From the NCBI GenBank assembly GCA_934678955.1, contig CAKUSI010000152.1, positions 1 to 8,554 on the forward strand: DNA of 8,554 nucleotides. Reading direction: 5' to 3'. Below, one piece after another: positions 7,801-8,554 of the stretch. Below the pieces are notes generated by a model. It was not told the origin of the DNA. It saw only the letters and a list, made by a program, of their open reading frames with translations, and ran no database searches. Position 1 is the stretch's first letter; every line of letters begins with the position of its first letter. The DNA comes from an uncultured Austwickia sp. (GTDB taxonomy: Bacteria; Actinomycetota; Actinomycetes; Actinomycetales; Dermatophilaceae). The position numbers and the translations under genes are program-made.

Positions 7801-8090
7801 ACGTGGTCGGCCGCGGCGCGAGTCGCCGCCAGCACGAGGCAGGATCCGGGATCGGCGCCGTCCCGGATCCTGGTGAGCACGGCGTGGAGCGCCACGGTCG
7901 TCTTGCCGGTGCCAGGGGCGCCCAATACCACGGCACGACCGTCCCTGTGAGCGACGGCGCGCGCCTGCGTCTCGTCCAGGAGGAGTCCCGCGGCGGACGA
8001 GGCCGCGTTGGTCGCCACGTCTTCGAGCGGCCACGCGCGGATGACCTCGCCGCGAGGTGACGAAACCACGGAACGCTCCAGAACCACCAT
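4821..8090 (-). CDS. adnA: AdnA-like helicase-nuclease subunit with AddB-type iron-sulfur cysteines
   Basis: This 1089-residue partner of AdnB has a UvrD-like motor followed by a RecB-type nuclease. The motor has a Q-motif-like LDETQ at 38-42, Walker A GAPGTGKT at 57-64, motif II DDAQEL at 267-272 and motif III GDPDSATQTFRGA at 294-306. Motif V is PQGAAGREWD at 653-662 and motif VI is ARLFHVAVSRTCG at 712-724. Motif II has Asp for the catalytic Glu, motif V lacks the usual Lys, and motif VI keeps Arg721 but not the TRAR ending, so the motor looks weak. This agrees with mycobacterial AdnAB, where AdnB is the lead motor. The nuclease residues are intact: His867, Asp948 in GRID, Asp963 and Lys965 in DLKTG, and Gln981 and Tyr985. 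Cys840 plus Cys1071, Cys1074 and Cys1080 (CxxC, then five residues, then C) match the four-cysteine iron-sulfur staple known from AddB. An alternative GTG start seven codons in is discussed separately. Confidence 0.94.
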   Translation of the reverse strand: MVVLERSVVSSPRGEVIRAWPLEDVATNAASSAAGLLLDETQARAVAHRDGRAVVLGAPGTGKTTVALHAVLTRIRDGADPGSCLVLAATRAAADHVRDRIAAKVPGAAERPLARTPSSLAFALLSARAAAEGLPAPRLLSGPEQDVILRELLAGHAAGAGKPPMWPDGLTEALSRRGFRSELRDLLMRATERDLPPAGLAVLGGRHRRPEWVAAAAVAEEYEDVTALSSPGAYDPAALLGAAADVLEQDGALLAQALPGLALVVVDDAQELTPPAVRLLDRIASDGVDLLLLGDPDSATQTFRGADPRAFMTLGRPGPVHVLGRRWRQGGEPAAVTDRVAAGIGVAGAAAHRSPQSARRSGECGSPGDRIPRARVILARTAAEEARHVVSALRTAHLVERRPWSRMAVVVRSSGRIAPLRRALFGAGVPHHVTGAQEPLREHPVAKALLSLMRVSLAVGRQEPRPLGHDETLSLLTSPLGGVDGLTLRRLRRSLRRLDGEGATRGIEPGRSAEEAMVAGLLGDPVLDHTGAAGEGARRLARAIAAGARAAAREEGRWAPGVSAESVLWAVWEALGLAEAWRGIALAGGPAGARADRDLDAAVALFDAAERYADRLPGRGPEGFVSHVAAQDVAGDSLVDQAPTDDAVTLTTPQGAAGREWDLVVIAGVQDGVWPDLRLRGSILGSQELVDRLAGRGADPRAALAAVAHDEARLFHVAVSRTCGDLVVTAVAGEDEQPSPLVELVEQGATDPSRRIDSAPRDVSLAGVVAHLRREIVLAPSEADRRAAARRLLLLADRGVSGAAPSSWWGLAGLSDDRPRREEGRTVVVSPSHVESFGQCELRWFFQTSGGEPRLPGGSDAVGSLVHAIAAQVDNADAAALHAALDERWSSLGLPCGWISQRRRRLAHDMLAKLARHHAQSVAEGWQTVGREVAAAADLGDVRVRGRIDRLERREDGSLRVIDLKTGSSKPAARDLPRHGQLGAYQALVEAGGLEDGSASPGSGPTAGSRPRSAGAALLQLGPAAATTKVDLQMQPALSRDEDPEWAQRLLRNAAVGMAGSTYVARAGAWCRTCRFRSSCPGSGDGEEI
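4827..4835 (-). promoter_or_regulatory. Strong ribosome binding site for adnB
   Basis: On the minus strand the sequence reads GGGGAGGAG, a near-perfect Shine-Dalgarno match, six bases before the ATG at 4820. It lies within the last codons of adnA, whose TAG at 4821-4823 touches the adnB ATG. This fixes the adnB start and indicates translational coupling or efficient reinitiation between the two subunits. Confidence 0.88.
8067..8079 (-). promoter_or_regulatory. Alternative adnA start (GTG) with its own GGAG
   Basis: Inside the adnA frame, GGAG at 8076-8079 (minus strand) is followed after six bases by an in-frame GTG at 8067-8069, codon 8 of the long form. The ATG at 8088-8090 has only a GGGGTGG-like sequence upstream, and that can pair in a short hairpin. 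The helicase core starts near residue 37, so either start gives a complete protein. The ATG is kept as the default, but the GTG is a serious alternative. Confidence 0.45.
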
Positions 8091-8162
8091 GGGGCCACCC
8101 CACCACCGCCCACTGACAGCCCTGCGAGCTGCGGCGATCCGAGGCGCCCAGCGCGTCGCGGG
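8091..8162 (-). promoter_or_regulatory. 72 bp gap between the ATL gene and adnA, with a small hairpin
   Basis: This spacer separates the ATL stop from the adnA ATG. No AT-rich -10 or TTGACA-like -35 element is visible, so read-through from the ATL gene is likely. On the minus strand the last 11 bases before the ATG read GGGGTGGCCCC, a four-base G:C stem with a three-base loop. They overlap a G-tract run (GGGCGGTGGTGGGGTGG, 8095-8111). These would tend to sequester the weak ribosome binding site. No clear terminator for the ATL gene is seen. Confidence 0.4.
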
Positions 8163-8543
8163 CTACGGTCGGGGGACCCTGGCCCGTGACACGTCGACCG
8201 TGCCGTCGGCCCGCACCGGAGTGCCCTCCTCCCGCCACCGGGACGCAGCGCGCCCGCGCAGTGACGGCGGAAGCATCCCCGCGGCGTTCACCACCCGCCA
8301 CCACGGCACGAGGTGGCCGTACCGGCTCAGCACCCACCCGGCATACCGGGCACTCCCGCCCGCCAATGCAGCGAGGTCGCCGTAGGTGCGCACCGCCCCG
8401 GGGGGAATCTCGTCCACCAGGTCGAGGATCGCCGCGACCCGCGGGGGCAGGTCGACGCTGACGGCGAGCGTCGAAACGTCGTCGTCGCCCTCGGCTGCCG
8501 GCCGGCGCGGCACCGGTTGTGCGGCGGAGAAGGCACAGGGCAT
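8163..8543 (-). CDS. Alkyltransferase-like protein (ATL, MGMT family, Trp for catalytic Cys)
   Basis: This 126-residue protein of the MGMT/Ogt DNA-binding fold has the helix-turn-helix beginning RTYGDLAALAG at 52-62. Tyr54 corresponds to the conserved nucleotide-flipping Tyr. In SARYAGW (64-70), Arg66 corresponds to the arginine finger. The active-site motif, PCHRV in true methyltransferases, is PWWRV at 80-84, so Trp81 replaces the alkyl-accepting Cys. The protein should bind O6-alkylguanine and flag it for nucleotide excision repair without transferring the alkyl group, as known for ATL proteins. The ATG at 8541-8543 is preceded by no visible ribosome binding site in the 11 bases left, and the frame is open to the window edge. 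The first 25 or so residues look non-homologous, so a GTG at 8511-8513 is an alternative start. It lies upstream of adnA on the same strand, probably co-transcribed. Confidence 0.88.
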   Translation of the reverse strand: MPCAFSAAQPVPRRPAAEGDDDVSTLAVSVDLPPRVAAILDLVDEIPPGAVRTYGDLAALAGGSARYAGWVLSRYGHLVPWWRVVNAAGMLPPSLRGRAASRWREEGTPVRADGTVDVSRARVPRP

Positions 8544-8554
8544 GGGGCGGAGGG

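Noticed and set aside
6504..8060. 518-codon + strand open frame opposite adnA
   Set aside because: No start context or family motif was recognised; it mirrors the AdnA N-terminal motor, which is certain.
8163..8543. Active O6-methylguanine-DNA methyltransferase
   Set aside because: The PCHR cysteine needed to accept the alkyl group is Trp81 here, so an ATL assignment fits better.

Overview
The window is dense, very GC-rich coding DNA with strong G/C preference at third codon positions. Its gene content is that of a high-GC actinobacterium. The AdnA/AdnB helicase-nuclease pair, which in Actinobacteria does the job of RecBCD or AddAB, and a linked phosphotransferase-fold gene suggest Micrococcales or a close relative. 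That placement is inferred from motif style, not from a search.

Layout: positions 1-1194 (+) hold a phosphotransferase-fold (APH-like) gene that is open at the left edge and has lost the usual kinase catalytic residues. Positions 8543-1140 (-) hold three same-strand genes in transcription order: a small alkyltransferase-like (ATL, MGMT family) gene at 8163-8543, a 72 bp gap, adnA at 4821-8090, and adnB at 1140-4820. The adnA stop codon directly abuts the adnB ATG, and a strong ribosome binding site for adnB lies inside the adnA end. The + and - strand genes converge and overlap tail to tail by 55 bp (1140-1194), which leaves no room for a terminator between them. No tRNA, rRNA, CRISPR array, insertion sequence or attachment site was seen. 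No stretch over 300 bases is without a gene.

Function: AdnA and AdnB should form a heterodimeric, ATP-driven motor with two RecB-type nuclease domains that resects double-strand break ends. Here AdnB carries a textbook SF1A (UvrD/Rep) motor. AdnA carries a partly degenerate motor, an intact nuclease core and four cysteines spaced as in the AddB iron-sulfur staple. The ATL protein, with Trp in place of the MGMT catalytic Cys, should recognise O6-alkylguanine without repairing it. The neighbourhood is therefore a DNA-repair cluster.

The core machinery is known biology. The points most worth a second look are the degenerate APH-like protein and its overlap with adnB, an in-frame four-copy 15 bp repeat inside the AdnB motor, the grouping of ATL with the resection machine, and the contrast between weak adnA and strong adnB translation signals.
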